From Lachnospiraceae bacterium (lineage in GTDB: Bacteria > Bacillota > Clostridia > Lachnospirales > Lachnospiraceae): a DNA stretch of 64,000 nt. Positions 38,491-48,141 of this stretch are shown here, piece by piece. Where the stretch lies: NCBI GenBank assembly GCA_024682075.1, contig JAIKZQ010000007.1, positions 1 through 64,000 on the forward strand. Direction: 5' to 3'. Every line of letters begins with the position of its first letter. Positions within the stretch are counted from its first letter, which is position 1. The notes under the pieces were generated by a model. That model had not been told where the DNA came from, did not search any database, and saw only the letters and a list, made by a program, of their open reading frames with translations. Both the position numbers and the translations under genes were made by a program.

Positions 38491-38563
38491 CAGGGCTACA
38501 AGGACTCGAACCTTGAAAATGACGGAATCAGAATCCGCTGCCTTACCATTTGGCTATAGCCCT
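38491..38563 (-). tRNA. tRNA-Gln (anticodon CUG)
   Basis: Minus strand AGGGCTATAGCCAAATGGTAAGGCAGCGGATTCTGATTCCGTCATTTTCAAGGTTCGAGTCCTTGTAGCCCTG: 7-bp acceptor, GGTTCGAGTCC T arm, anticodon loop TTCTGAT. Confidence 0.93.
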
Positions 38564-38624
38564 ATTTGCATTACGAAAACACATTATAATAAATGAATCG
38601 GGATTTTGCAAGAACTTTTTTTCA

Positions 38625-39935
38625 TCAGCTTTCCATATCCGCAAGAAGGTGATTAATGAACTGTCCGGCCGTTCTTCCGGACACACCTCCGTGGCTCATC
38701 TCCCACTGATCACTCAGAAGGAAAAGCCTGTCATCTTCCATGGCAATGCCGTTCCTGTCGGCAAGTGCCCTGACGATGTCATGATAGAGCTTGCGGTCAG
38801 GCTTGTAATATCCTATGGTGACGCCGAACCTGTTGGCGAGCGAAAGCTTCTCTTCCATGGTGTCCGACCTGTGGATGTCCCCGTTCTGCTCCATATCATC
38901 CCTGTCGGTCCACATTTCCCTTATGAGATGGCGCCTGTTCGAAGTAGCATAGATAAGGATGTTGGAGGGCTTGGTCTCGAGACCGCCTTCGATCACGGCC
39001 TTCAGGAACTTGTATTCGGATTCGTCCTCCTCAAAAGACAGGTCATCCATGTAGATGATGAATTTATAATTACGGTTCTTGACCTGGCTGATAAGCTGGC
39101 TCAGATTCCTGAACTGATATTTATATATCTCGATCATCCTGAGGCCGCGGTCATAATACTCATTCACGATGGCCTTGATGCTGGTGGACTTGCCGGTTCC
39201 GCTGTCGCCGAAAAGAAGGACATTATTGGCTTTCCTTCCCTCGACAAAACTTTCCGTGTTGCGGATCAGTTTTTCTTTCTGAAGCTCATATCCGTGCAGG
39301 TCATCCAGGACAACATGCTCCATGTTGGCAACGGGCTTAAATATGACACTCCCGTCAGGTGCCTCTGCGATTCTGAACGCCTTGTTGAGTCCGAACATTC
39401 CGACACCGTAATCGCGGTAAAAGCCGGTGATGATCCCGAAGAACTCGTCGGCATCCGCAGCACCCGCAAGCCTTTCGCTGAGTGCCCTTACCTTCTCACT
39501 GACATTTCCGTTATACATGAGCGCGGGCTTTTCGATGGCCTTGTAATCCGTGATGCAGGAGAAGACATCCGTCTGAAGGATCTCCTCAAGCCAGGAAAAA
39601 TCATAATGGAACAGTTCTATGAATGCGGCAAAGTCATTTTTGGCAAAATGATTGACACTGCCGTCACTTCCGCCTGTTTTCTCGGCAGTCAGAGTGAAAG
39701 GATTCTCAGCCGTGACAAGAAGATATGTAAGGTAGTTCTGCCACAGGTTCTTATCAAATGCGTAATCGGTCGATATCTCGAGTATGCGCTTTACCTGTGC
39801 GTATACAACGGAAGTGATCTCACCGAGATCATACTCTCCGCTGCGCACTTTCCTGCAGACATGCGAAAGCTGCATCAGAATGGAATCGTCGGCCATTCCG
39901 CCATATATCAGTAATCTGGATGTGATGCGATCCAT
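38625..39935 (-). CDS. DUF815-type AAA+ ATPase
   Basis: Walker A LLFGDSGTGKSTSIKAI, Walker B KFIIYMDDLSFE, ATSNRRHLIRE; DUF815 pattern. Confidence 0.88.
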   Translation of the reverse strand: MDRITSRLLIYGGMADDSILMQLSHVCRKVRSGEYDLGEITSVVYAQVKRILEISTDYAFDKNLWQNYLTYLLVTAENPFTLTAEKTGGSDGSVNHFAKNDFAAFIELFHYDFSWLEEILQTDVFSCITDYKAIEKPALMYNGNVSEKVRALSERLAGAADADEFFGIITGFYRDYGVGMFGLNKAFRIAEAPDGSVIFKPVANMEHVVLDDLHGYELQKEKLIRNTESFVEGRKANNVLLFGDSGTGKSTSIKAIVNEYYDRGLRMIEIYKYQFRNLSQLISQVKNRNYKFIIYMDDLSFEEDESEYKFLKAVIEGGLETKPSNILIYATSNRRHLIREMWTDRDDMEQNGDIHRSDTMEEKLSLANRFGVTIGYYKPDRKLYHDIVRALADRNGIAMEDDRLFLLSDQWEMSHGGVSGRTAGQFINHLLADMES

Positions 39936-39974
39936 AATGCACTCCTTCGCCTGCAGTTAAGTGCAGGGCAGTCA

Positions 39975-42101
39975 TCATACCTCGAAAAGAAGATCCTCAT
40001 AAGTGGGAACGGGCCATGATCTCTTGTCCACGAGAGTCTCAAGCTTGTCCACGGGAGTTCTGAGCAGTGCCATTGCGGGAACAACCTTATCCCTGTAAGC
40101 TGCTGCCTGATCCTTGCCGTAAGGCATTGCCTTAGCCTCGGCAACAAGGCCTTCAAGTGTCTCGGTAGCCTTGAGGACCTTGGAAAGTTCCGCACTGATC
40201 TCGGAAAGGATGGCGATCATCGCTGATGCATCTCCGCCGGCATCCTTAACCGCATTTATGGTCTCCGCAAGAGTCTTCTCATATCTTACGACTGCCGGGA
40301 TGTACAGCTTTCTGGCCATTCCGGTCATTGCATTTGCTTCAATATTGATGGTCTTGGAATAAGTCTCATATACTATCTCTTCGCGCGATTCAAGCTCGAC
40401 CCTGGTATAGATACCGAATCTCTCAAAAAGCCTTACGGACTTTTCGGTAGTGAGAGCGGATGCGGCATCCACCATGGTACGGATGTTGGGAAGGCCTCTT
40501 TTTGCTGCCTCCTCAACCCATGCGTCCGAATATCCGTCGCCGGAGAAAATGATGCGTGCGTGATCGGTGAGATACTCCTTGATGAGATCATGCACCGCAA
40601 GTATCACATCATCGGACTTCTCGATGATATCGGCAGCATCGCAGAAGCTTTCCGCGACGATCGTATTGATTGCGGTATTGGCATCGGCAATGGAATCGGA
40701 ACTTCCCACCATTCTGAACTCGAACTTGTTGCCGGTAAATGCGAAAGGCGAAGTACGGTTTCTGTCGGTTGCATCCTTCTCGATATCGGACAAAGTGGAA
40801 ACGCCGGTCTTAAGCTTTCCGCCATGAATCGAGTGATCTGCAGCACCGGTCTCAATAAGCTGTCTTACGACATCCTCAAGCTGTTCGCCCAGGAATACGG
40901 ATATGATCGCGGGAGGTGCCTCATCCGCTCCGAGTCTGTGCTCATTTCCGACATTTGCGGCACTCTGTCTCAGAAGATCCGCATGCTCATCTACAGCCTT
41001 CAGGATGCATGCAAGCACCAGAAGGAACTGGACATTTGCTTCGGGGGTGTATCCGGGATCCAGAAGATTGACACCGGTGTCGGTTGTAAGCGACCAGTTA
41101 TTGTGCTTGCCGCTTCCGTTTACGCCCTCGTAAGGCTTCTCATTAAGAAGGCAGTGAAGACCTCTGCGCTCCGCAACCTTCTTCATGGTCTCCATTATTA
41201 TCTGGTTGTGGTCGACTGCTATGTTGGCAGTCTCGTATATGGGAGCAAGCTCATGCTGTGCGGGAGCAGCCTCATTATGCTGGGTCTTGGCAGTAACGCC
41301 CAGCTTCCAGAGTTCGAGATTGAGGTCCTTCATGAACGCACCGACTCTTTCCCTGATGGCGCCGAAATAGTGGTCATCCATCTCCTGTCCCTTGTAAGCG
41401 GGTGCTCCGAAAAGAGTCCTTCCGGCAAAAACCATGTCGGGACGTCTCAAATACTTGGCCCTGTCCACAAGGAAATATTCCTGTTCGGGTCCGACCGAAG
41501 GCGTGACCTTGGTGGACTTGATATCTCCGAAGATCTTAACTATCCTGAGTGCCTGCTCGGATACGGCTTCCATTGAACGTAGAAGAGGAGTCTTCTTGTC
41601 AAGAGCCTCACCGGTGTATGAGCAAAATGCCGTGGGAATGCAGAGAATGACTCCGGTCGCATCCTCCTTGAGGAATGCGGGAGAAGTGATGTCCCATACC
41701 GTATAACCTCTGGCCTCGAATGTAGCCCTGAGGCCTCCCGAAGGGAACGAAGATGCATCGGGCTCGCCCTTGATGAGCTCTTTTCCCGAGAACTCCATTA
41801 TCATCCTTCCCATTTCATCGGGATGCGTAACGAAGGAGTCATGCTTTTCTGCCGTAATGCCCGTAAGAGGCTGGAACCAGTGTGTGAAGTGGGTTGCACC
41901 GTTCTCCACGGCCCAATCCTTCATCGCTCCGGCAACAACATCCGCAGACTTTCTGGAAAGCTCGCCGCCGTGCTGCATCACTCTTCTTATCTCTTCATAA
42001 ACCGTCTCGGGAAGTCTTTCCTTCATCTTGCCAAGGGTAAAGACCTTCGAGCCGAATATCTCCTCGATATTTACATTTTCCGATACTGCATTTTCAGACA
42101 T
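39975..42101 (-). CDS. glnN: Glutamine synthetase type III
   Basis: GSIII motifs (THFTHWFQPLTGITAEKHDSF, GPEQEYFLVD, NEAAPAQHELAPIYE, NGSGKHNNWSL, NRTSPFAFTGNKFEFRMVGSS). Confidence 0.95.
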   Translation of the reverse strand: MSENAVSENVNIEEIFGSKVFTLGKMKERLPETVYEEIRRVMQHGGELSRKSADVVAGAMKDWAVENGATHFTHWFQPLTGITAEKHDSFVTHPDEMGRMIMEFSGKELIKGEPDASSFPSGGLRATFEARGYTVWDITSPAFLKEDATGVILCIPTAFCSYTGEALDKKTPLLRSMEAVSEQALRIVKIFGDIKSTKVTPSVGPEQEYFLVDRAKYLRRPDMVFAGRTLFGAPAYKGQEMDDHYFGAIRERVGAFMKDLNLELWKLGVTAKTQHNEAAPAQHELAPIYETANIAVDHNQIIMETMKKVAERRGLHCLLNEKPYEGVNGSGKHNNWSLTTDTGVNLLDPGYTPEANVQFLLVLACILKAVDEHADLLRQSAANVGNEHRLGADEAPPAIISVFLGEQLEDVVRQLIETGAADHSIHGGKLKTGVSTLSDIEKDATDRNRTSPFAFTGNKFEFRMVGSSDSIADANTAINTIVAESFCDAADIIEKSDDVILAVHDLIKEYLTDHARIIFSGDGYSDAWVEEAAKRGLPNIRTMVDAASALTTEKSVRLFERFGIYTRVELESREEIVYETYSKTINIEANAMTGMARKLYIPAVVRYEKTLAETINAVKDAGGDASAMIAILSEISAELSKVLKATETLEGLVAEAKAMPYGKDQAAAYRDKVVPAMALLRTPVDKLETLVDKRSWPVPTYEDLLFEV

Positions 42102-42169
42102 TAAATTGCTCCTTTTGTAGATTCATTGCCCTGTGCGGGCATATCAGATACAGTTTAAACACTCGGGGA

Positions 42170-43480
42170 CTATTTTTCAATATACAGGTTTTCCCGCAGG
42201 TACTCTTTGTTCGCATCAAAATCAATGCCCAGGACCGCCATGGAGTCGATGGTCTCATCCCACCAGGTTCCTTCAAGAGGAAGTCCCGTGCTCTGTCTTT
42301 CATATCTGATGATGAAGGGTGCCCTGAGCACGAGCCCGTAACACTCTTTAAGCGTCAGGTTGGTCGTGAGATTCGGACAAAGTGCCTGTATAAGGGAATC
42401 CAGATCGTTGAACGCTGCGCCCGGAAGCTTCTTCGCTATCTGCTCCATCACCTTTCGCTGTCTCTCGGTGCGTCCGAAGTCTGTTCCCAGGTATCTGTTC
42501 CTGGCATAAGCAAGTGACTGGGGGCCGTTCAAGTGAACCATTCCGCCCTCTGTCTGAGTCAGATAATCATATCCGAACTCCCTGCCGGTCAGTTCATTGT
42601 ACTCATTGAGATAAGCATTTACCCATGCGATCTCCTCGGCGGAAAGTTCCAGGTCAACTCCTCCGACCGCATCGACGACGCCCGCAAAAGCTTCAAAGTT
42701 GACCAGAACATATCTGCTGACGGGAATGTCGAAATTCTTCTCGATGGTCTCCATCAGCAGTTCCGGTCCGCCGAATGCATAAGCCGCATTGAGCCTGTTG
42801 GAACCGTGACCGGGTATCTCGACATATACATCTCTCAGGATAGAGGTCGTCAGGATCTTGCCGGTGTTTTTGGAGATCGACACAAGTATCATCGCATCAC
42901 TTCTGCCGTCCTCACCCGCAAGCCTTGAGTCATTTCCTATGAGCAGGATATTTGTGACGCCCTCTGCTGTAAGAGCCTCCTTATCAAGATCTCCCGCTTC
43001 TTCATACGACATGAGCGAATAAGCCTTTTTGGTGATCACAAAGGATATTCCGGCAAGTGCTATAACGACAAGTAATAAACATACCAGTATTGTAATGAAG
43101 AATGTCCTTATGGGATGCGACTTGCGGCGCTTCTTTTCCCTGCCTGCAGGAGCTGCCGCCCTGCCAGATCCTCCCGGTGCCCCCGGAGCTCCGCCTTTTC
43201 CTCCGCGTCCGCCCTGACCTGCGCTTCCGCCTCTTCCGGGTCTTCCGGGTGCTCCCGGTGCTCCGCCGTTTCCTCCACGGCCGCCCTGTCCTGCGCTTCC
43301 GCCTCTTCCGGGTCTTCCGGGTGCTCCCGGTGCTCCGCCGTTTCCTCCGCGTCCGCCCTGACATGCGTTTCCGCCCCGGCCCGCATTTCCTCTCTGATCG
43401 TAATTTACATATTCATCTTCATATCGAATAGGCTGAATCACCGGTTCACGCCTGTTTTCGACATCTCTGTCATTTTTCAT
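42170..43480 (-). CDS. LytR-CpsA-Psr (LCP) family protein with collagen-like Gly-X-Y N-terminal repeats
   Basis: TM then LCP domain (NILLIGNDSRLAGEDGRSDAMILVSISKNTGKILTTSILRDVYVEIPGHGSNRLNAAYAFGG); Gly-X-Y region before the TM. Confidence 0.93.
   Translation of the reverse strand: MKNDRDVENRREPVIQPIRYEDEYVNYDQRGNAGRGGNACQGGRGGNGGAPGAPGRPGRGGSAGQGGRGGNGGAPGAPGRPGRGGSAGQGGRGGKGGAPGAPGGSGRAAAPAGREKKRRKSHPIRTFFITILVCLLLVVIALAGISFVITKKAYSLMSYEEAGDLDKEALTAEGVTNILLIGNDSRLAGEDGRSDAMILVSISKNTGKILTTSILRDVYVEIPGHGSNRLNAAYAFGGPELLMETIEKNFDIPVSRYVLVNFEAFAGVVDAVGGVDLELSAEEIAWVNAYLNEYNELTGREFGYDYLTQTEGGMVHLNGPQSLAYARNRYLGTDFGRTERQRKVMEQIAKKLPGAAFNDLDSLIQALCPNLTTNLTLKECYGLVLRAPFIIRYERQSTGLPLEGTWWDETIDSMAVLGIDFDANKEYLRENLYIEK
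43179..43360. repeat. 72-bp in-frame tandem repeat (24-aa unit, about 2.5 copies)
   Basis: GTGCTCCCGGTGCTCCGCCGTTTCCTCC recurs at 43249 and 43321 (period 72); diverged copy upstream. Confidence 0.85.
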
Positions 43481-44732
43481 TGCATCTCCTCAAAATGTCT
43501 CCCGCCTCGGGATGTAAATCTCCCTCAAGGATCTTCAGATCCGCCCTGACCATGACGCTTGCATGCGGGCAGGAGTCTGTTTCATTGCCATCCGGATCAT
43601 ACATCTTCACGGCAACCGCTTTAAGATTGCTTCCGTCCGGCTTCATTATCTCTATCTCATCTCCCACAGAAAATTTATTCTTCTGCAGGAAAGTAACGGT
43701 GTCTCCCCCGGCAGTCTCCAACGTTCCCAGATAAACCGCCTTGCTCTCATACGATGTTCCGTCATATATCTGTCCTTCGCTTCCGGGATTGCCGTAGAAG
43801 AATCCCGTTCCGTACGGTCTGAAAGTAGTCATCGATATCTGATCAAGATACCAGTCCCTGCGTCCTTCGTACTTTTCGGGCGATTCAAAATAATCATCGA
43901 TCGCGCATCTGTATGACCTGGCAACGGATGCCACATACAGAGGATTCTTCATCCTTCCTTCTACCTTGAGTGAATCGATGCCGGCATTTATCATGTCGGG
44001 AAGATGATCTATCATGCACAGGTCCTTCGAGCTGAACACGAATGTGCCTCTCTCGCTTTCCTCTACCGGCATGTACTCCCCGGGCCTTGTCTCCTCGGTG
44101 ACATGGTATTTCCATCTGCAGGGATGAGTACATGCGCCCCTGTTGGAATCCCTTCCCGTCATGTATGCGGACAGAAGACACCTGCCCGAATAGGATATGC
44201 ACATGGCACCGTGCACGAATGCCTCAATCTCCATGTCATCGGGGATATTCTCCCTTATCTGCGCTATCTCCCTTAACGACAGTTCCCTTCCTACGACGAT
44301 CCTTCTTGCGCCCTGTCTGTACCAGAAATTGCATGTTGCGTAATTGGTATTATTGGCCTGGGTTGAAATATGGATCACCGCTTCGGGCCAGTTTTCAAGG
44401 CAAATGTCGAACATTCCCGGATCCGCGATAAGGACCGCGTCGGGAGTCTCCTTCATTTTTCCGAGCTCCGCAAAATACTCAGCCGCCTCTTTCAGATCGG
44501 CATTATGAGCCAGTATATTGGCGGTGACATATACCTTCACGCCCTGAGAGTGAGCCCTGATGATGCTGTTTTCCATCTCCTCCGGGGAGAAATTTCTCGC
44601 CTTGGCACGAAGCGAAAAGAATTCGCCGCCCATATATACTGCATCAGCCCCGTATCTCAGAGCGGCTTCCAATGTATCAGGTCCTCCCGCGGGAAGCAGC
44701 AGCTCCGGCTTTTTATTTCTGTTCATAAGCAT
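43470..44732 (-). CDS. U32 family peptidase / tRNA hydroxylation TrhP-like
   Basis: PELLLPAGGPDTLEAALRYGADAVYMGGEFFSLRAKARNFS; EAFVHGAMCISYSGRCLLSAYMTGRDSNRGACTHPCRW; true start may be MNRNKK at 44726. Confidence 0.93.
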   Translation of the reverse strand: MLMNRNKKPELLLPAGGPDTLEAALRYGADAVYMGGEFFSLRAKARNFSPEEMENSIIRAHSQGVKVYVTANILAHNADLKEAAEYFAELGKMKETPDAVLIADPGMFDICLENWPEAVIHISTQANNTNYATCNFWYRQGARRIVVGRELSLREIAQIRENIPDDMEIEAFVHGAMCISYSGRCLLSAYMTGRDSNRGACTHPCRWKYHVTEETRPGEYMPVEESERGTFVFSSKDLCMIDHLPDMINAGIDSLKVEGRMKNPLYVASVARSYRCAIDDYFESPEKYEGRRDWYLDQISMTTFRPYGTGFFYGNPGSEGQIYDGTSYESKAVYLGTLETAGGDTVTFLQKNKFSVGDEIEIMKPDGSNLKAVAVKMYDPDGNETDSCPHASVMVRADLKILEGDLHPEAGDILRRCNEK

Positions 44733-44770
44733 ATCCTCATGAGTCCGGTTTAAGTAAGCATATCTCCGGC

Positions 44771-45445
44771 TTATCTTCTGACGCTGACGGTAACGCCGTC
44801 TGCCATCGGAAGGATCGCGGAATAAAGCAAAGGATGGTCGCTGACCGCGCTCAGGTATTCCCTCATCCTGTCATGTATCGTGCGGTCTCTCCTCCTTACC
44901 GCATATCTGGATTCGATCACATCCCCGTCCTGCATGCAGTTGTCAGAGACCAGCATCCCGCCCGGCTTCAGAAGTCTTACGAGTTCGGGAAGGAGCACGA
45001 TGTACTGCCCCTTTGCGGCATCGAGGAAAATAAGATCATAAGCCTCATCATCCAGTTTCGGAAGAAGTTCCTCGGCATCAGCTCCGTACAGATGGATGCT
45101 TCCGAATTCATCCCCCTCACATGAATCGGGTTTTTCTGCAGCATATTTTGCAAAATTCTCCCTGGCCTTTATCAGCCTCGGCTCATAGTTTTCAACGGTC
45201 GTTATCCTTGCTCCGGGTGCATATTCATGCATGAGCAGTGCGGAAAAACCAACCGCCGTTCCGATCTCAAGGATGTTCGAAGGCTTTGCGTATCTCACCA
45301 GAAATCTCAGGAGTCCCTGCACCGAGGGCCTGATGATGGGTATCCCGTGTTCGAGCGCATCGCTCCTTACTTCATCAAGGTATCCCGGAAGCTGTTCCTG
45401 GGTAAGGTCTATGTACTTTTCCGTTCTGCTTATGTTCATTCCCAT
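44771..45445 (-). CDS. Class I SAM-dependent O-methyltransferase
   Basis: ILEIGTAVGFSALLMHEYA, YDLIFLDAAKGQY, PGGMLVSDNCMQDGDV; start trimmed to M at 45445. Confidence 0.9.
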   Translation of the reverse strand: MGMNISRTEKYIDLTQEQLPGYLDEVRSDALEHGIPIIRPSVQGLLRFLVRYAKPSNILEIGTAVGFSALLMHEYAPGARITTVENYEPRLIKARENFAKYAAEKPDSCEGDEFGSIHLYGADAEELLPKLDDEAYDLIFLDAAKGQYIVLLPELVRLLKPGGMLVSDNCMQDGDVIESRYAVRRRDRTIHDRMREYLSAVSDHPLLYSAILPMADGVTVSVRR

Positions 45446-45457
45446 ATAACCTGCAAA

Positions 45458-45478
45458 GGGCGTCCGAACCGGACGCCC
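45458..45478 (-). terminator. Terminator after MltG-like gene
   Basis: GGGCGTCCG-aac-CGGACGCCC followed by TTT on the minus strand. Confidence 0.6.
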
Positions 45479-45488
45479 CCAAACTATC

Positions 45489-45998
45489 TTATGGATTTTC
45501 CGCAGTGTCTTCACCGGCCGCATCCGGGTCCGTGCCTTCCAGAGCATCAAGACTCTCGGCCGCCTGCTCGGCGGATTCAAGCAGCATCTCCTGCCTCTGT
45601 TCTTCCTCAAGTTCCCTTGCAGCTGTCGCTTCTGACATCTGCCTGAACATATCCTCGGCAGTCTGCTCGGTATTGAACACGTAAGTCCCGCCCTTTACGC
45701 CTTCTCTGTATTCCGAGGCATAATACTGAAGCGCGAAGAGGTAAGGATCTCTTGACAGGCCCTCGGATACGAACAGGTCTCCGAGTTCCTTGGCGTTAAA
45801 ATCAACAGGAACTTCGACCGTCACATCCCTGCCGTAGCCCTCAAGTGCGATAGGTTCCTCTGTAAATACCCTGTATCCGAGGTCGTAACACCTTGTCGCT
45901 CCCTTGACCACCAAATATATGATTATGACCCACATCGCTACCCTGAAAACCATATCCAGGACCGACATGGACAAAAAGAATGCCTTTCTCTTGTTCAT
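45489..45998 (-). CDS. Short MltG/YceG N-terminal-domain-like membrane protein
   Basis: N-terminal TM, VDFNAKELGDLFVSEGLSRDPYLFALQYYASEYREGVKGGTYVFNTEQTAEDMFRQM resembles the MltG LysM-like subdomain. Confidence 0.65.
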   Translation of the reverse strand: MNKRKAFFLSMSVLDMVFRVAMWVIIIYLVVKGATRCYDLGYRVFTEEPIALEGYGRDVTVEVPVDFNAKELGDLFVSEGLSRDPYLFALQYYASEYREGVKGGTYVFNTEQTAEDMFRQMSEATAARELEEEQRQEMLLESAEQAAESLDALEGTDPDAAGEDTAENP

Positions 45999-46037
45999 CT
46001 TCCCCGCTGCGCATATCCCGCAGCCTTATACTCCCTG

Positions 46038-46370
46038 CTATTCAAAATCAAGTGCTTCCGTGATCTTGTAACTTGCATCCTGTATCATCCTGCACAGTGC
46101 AAGCTCCGCATCCAGAAACGCATCCACTCTCGGATCCGATGCCCTGAAACCCACCATCTCGGAACGGAACTGATCGTACTCGTTAAGATCGATCTCATCG
46201 GACTGCTGAAAATTATAATTCCTCTGTCTGAAATCATCAACCCTGCGCTTCAGCTCGGGATCTTTCTTCAGTTCTTCGAGAGCGGTCCTGTACTCTTTAT
46301 ATATATCCGTTTCCCTTATGGAACTTATGAAGTTGTCAAGAGCCTCATCGATCTGTTCCAAATCCGGCAC
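46038..46370 (-). CDS. YlbF family regulator
   Basis: Helical YlbF-like protein (DNFISSIRETDIYKEYRTALEELKKDPELKRRVDDFRQRNYNFQ). Confidence 0.85.
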   Translation of the reverse strand: MPDLEQIDEALDNFISSIRETDIYKEYRTALEELKKDPELKRRVDDFRQRNYNFQQSDEIDLNEYDQFRSEMVGFRASDPRVDAFLDAELALCRMIQDASYKITEALDFE

Positions 46371-48068
46371 CTACACTTCTTCGATAATGGGAAGTATCAT
46401 CGGCTTGCGCTTCAGATTCTTCCATACAAAATCTCCCATCGCATCCTTGACTGCGGTCTTGATCGCATTCCAGTCGGCGCCCTCATCCAGGCATTTCTCA
46501 ACAGCGGACTGTGCGACCGCGGATGCTTCAGCCAGAAGATCCTCCGATTCCTTGATGTACACGAAGCCTCTTGATACAACATCGGGCCCCGAACACAACT
46601 GACCCTCGGAAGATATGGCCATGCAGACAATTATTATACCATCTGCCGCAAGTCTCTGCCTGTCCCTGAGGACCACATTTCCGACATCTCCTATTCCGGA
46701 ACCGTCCACGAGAATGTCCCCGACGGGAACTTTGCCGTGTACCTCCGCACTGTCCGGGCTCAGTTCCAGGACATCGCCGCTCGACAAAAGCTTTATCCTG
46801 TCCTTGGTAAATCCGAGTTCCTTCGCAATCTTGGCCTGCGCTATCAGGTGCTTGTACTCTCCGTGAACGGGCACCGAGAACTTAGGCTGGACAAGGCTGT
46901 ATATCAGCTTTATCTCTTCCTGACAGGCGTGACCCGATACATGCACATCCTGGAAAACGACATTCACTCCCTTTTGCAGGAGCTGATTGATGATCCTCGT
47001 GACCGGCTTCTCGTTTCCGGGAATCGGATGTGAAGAGAAGATAACCGTGTCTCCCGCGCCGATCGTGATCTTCCTGTGGCTTCCGTCCGCCATCCTCGAA
47101 AGAGCGGCCATGCTCTCTCCCTGGCTTCCGGTAGTAATGATGACCTGTCTGTCGGCAGGGATTTCCTTCATCTCATCAAGAGTGACAAGAGTATTCTCCG
47201 GAATATCTATGCACTCGAGTCTCTGGGCCGTATCGATGATGTTGACCATGCTGCGGCCCTCGACGGCAACCTTCCTGCCGAACTTGTAAGCCGTGTTGAT
47301 GATCTGGCGGACCCTGTCCACGTTTGATGCGAAAGTCGCAACGAAGATCCTCGACTTCTTATTTTCCTCGAAAAGATCATCGAAGATCGGCGCAAGGGTC
47401 TTCTCCGAAGGAGTGAAGCCGGGGCGCTCCGCATTGGTGGAGTCGCACAGAAGTGCCAGCACTCCTTTTTTGCCGATCTCGGCAAATCTCTGAAGATCTA
47501 TGGCATCGCCGTAAACAGGAGTGTAGTCCACCTTGAAATCACCGGTATGAACAACGCATCCCACCGGCGAATATATAGCAAGCGCAGCGGCATCGACAAT
47601 GCTGTGATTGGTGCGGATAAACTCCACACGAAAAGCTCCAAGGTTAATGGACTGTCCGAATGATACCGTCTTGCGTCTTACGCTCTCCATGAGCTTCACA
47701 CCCTGCGCCGAGTGCTCCCTGTCGTACTCTTCGAACTTGTGCTCAATGAGCGCCATGGTGAGCCTTGTGGCATAAACAGGCGCGTTCACCTGTGCCAGGG
47801 TATATGCGATCGAACCTATGTGATCTTCGTGACCGTGGGTTATGACAAATCCTTTTAACTTATCGTAATTGTCCTTGAGGTAGGTCACGTCCGGGATCAC
47901 GAGGTCTATTCCGAGCATGTCATCCTGCGGAAAAGCAAGTCCGCAGTCCACAACGATAATACTGTCTTCGTACTCGAAGGCAGTGATATTCATCCCGATC
48001 TGCTCAAGCCCTCCCAAAGGGATTATCTTAAGCCTGGACGTCGGGATCTCTTTATTTGTATTACTCAA
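46371..48068 (-). CDS. rnjA: Ribonuclease J
   Basis: LKIIPLGGLEQIGMNITAFEYEDSIIVVDCGLAFP, ITHGHEDHIGSI, HVSGHACQEEIKLI. Confidence 0.95.
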   Translation of the reverse strand: MSNTNKEIPTSRLKIIPLGGLEQIGMNITAFEYEDSIIVVDCGLAFPQDDMLGIDLVIPDVTYLKDNYDKLKGFVITHGHEDHIGSIAYTLAQVNAPVYATRLTMALIEHKFEEYDREHSAQGVKLMESVRRKTVSFGQSINLGAFRVEFIRTNHSIVDAAALAIYSPVGCVVHTGDFKVDYTPVYGDAIDLQRFAEIGKKGVLALLCDSTNAERPGFTPSEKTLAPIFDDLFEENKKSRIFVATFASNVDRVRQIINTAYKFGRKVAVEGRSMVNIIDTAQRLECIDIPENTLVTLDEMKEIPADRQVIITTGSQGESMAALSRMADGSHRKITIGAGDTVIFSSHPIPGNEKPVTRIINQLLQKGVNVVFQDVHVSGHACQEEIKLIYSLVQPKFSVPVHGEYKHLIAQAKIAKELGFTKDRIKLLSSGDVLELSPDSAEVHGKVPVGDILVDGSGIGDVGNVVLRDRQRLAADGIIIVCMAISSEGQLCSGPDVVSRGFVYIKESEDLLAEASAVAQSAVEKCLDEGADWNAIKTAVKDAMGDFVWKNLKRKPMILPIIEEV

Positions 48069-48141
48069 TTACTGTTTCCTTTCTGCGTTCGAAAAGAAAT
48101 CAAAAAGCCGGAAGCTCCGGTGATGAGTCCTCACCCGCGCT

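Noticed and set aside
43179-43360. Possible CRISPR-like or VNTR non-coding array
   Set aside because: Period 72 with no spacers and a preserved reading frame; it is a protein-coding tandem repeat.
43002-43549. Several overlapping ORFs in other frames across the Gly-rich repeat
   Set aside because: The GC-rich tandem repeat lacks stops in many frames; only the LCP frame has domain, TM and gene context.
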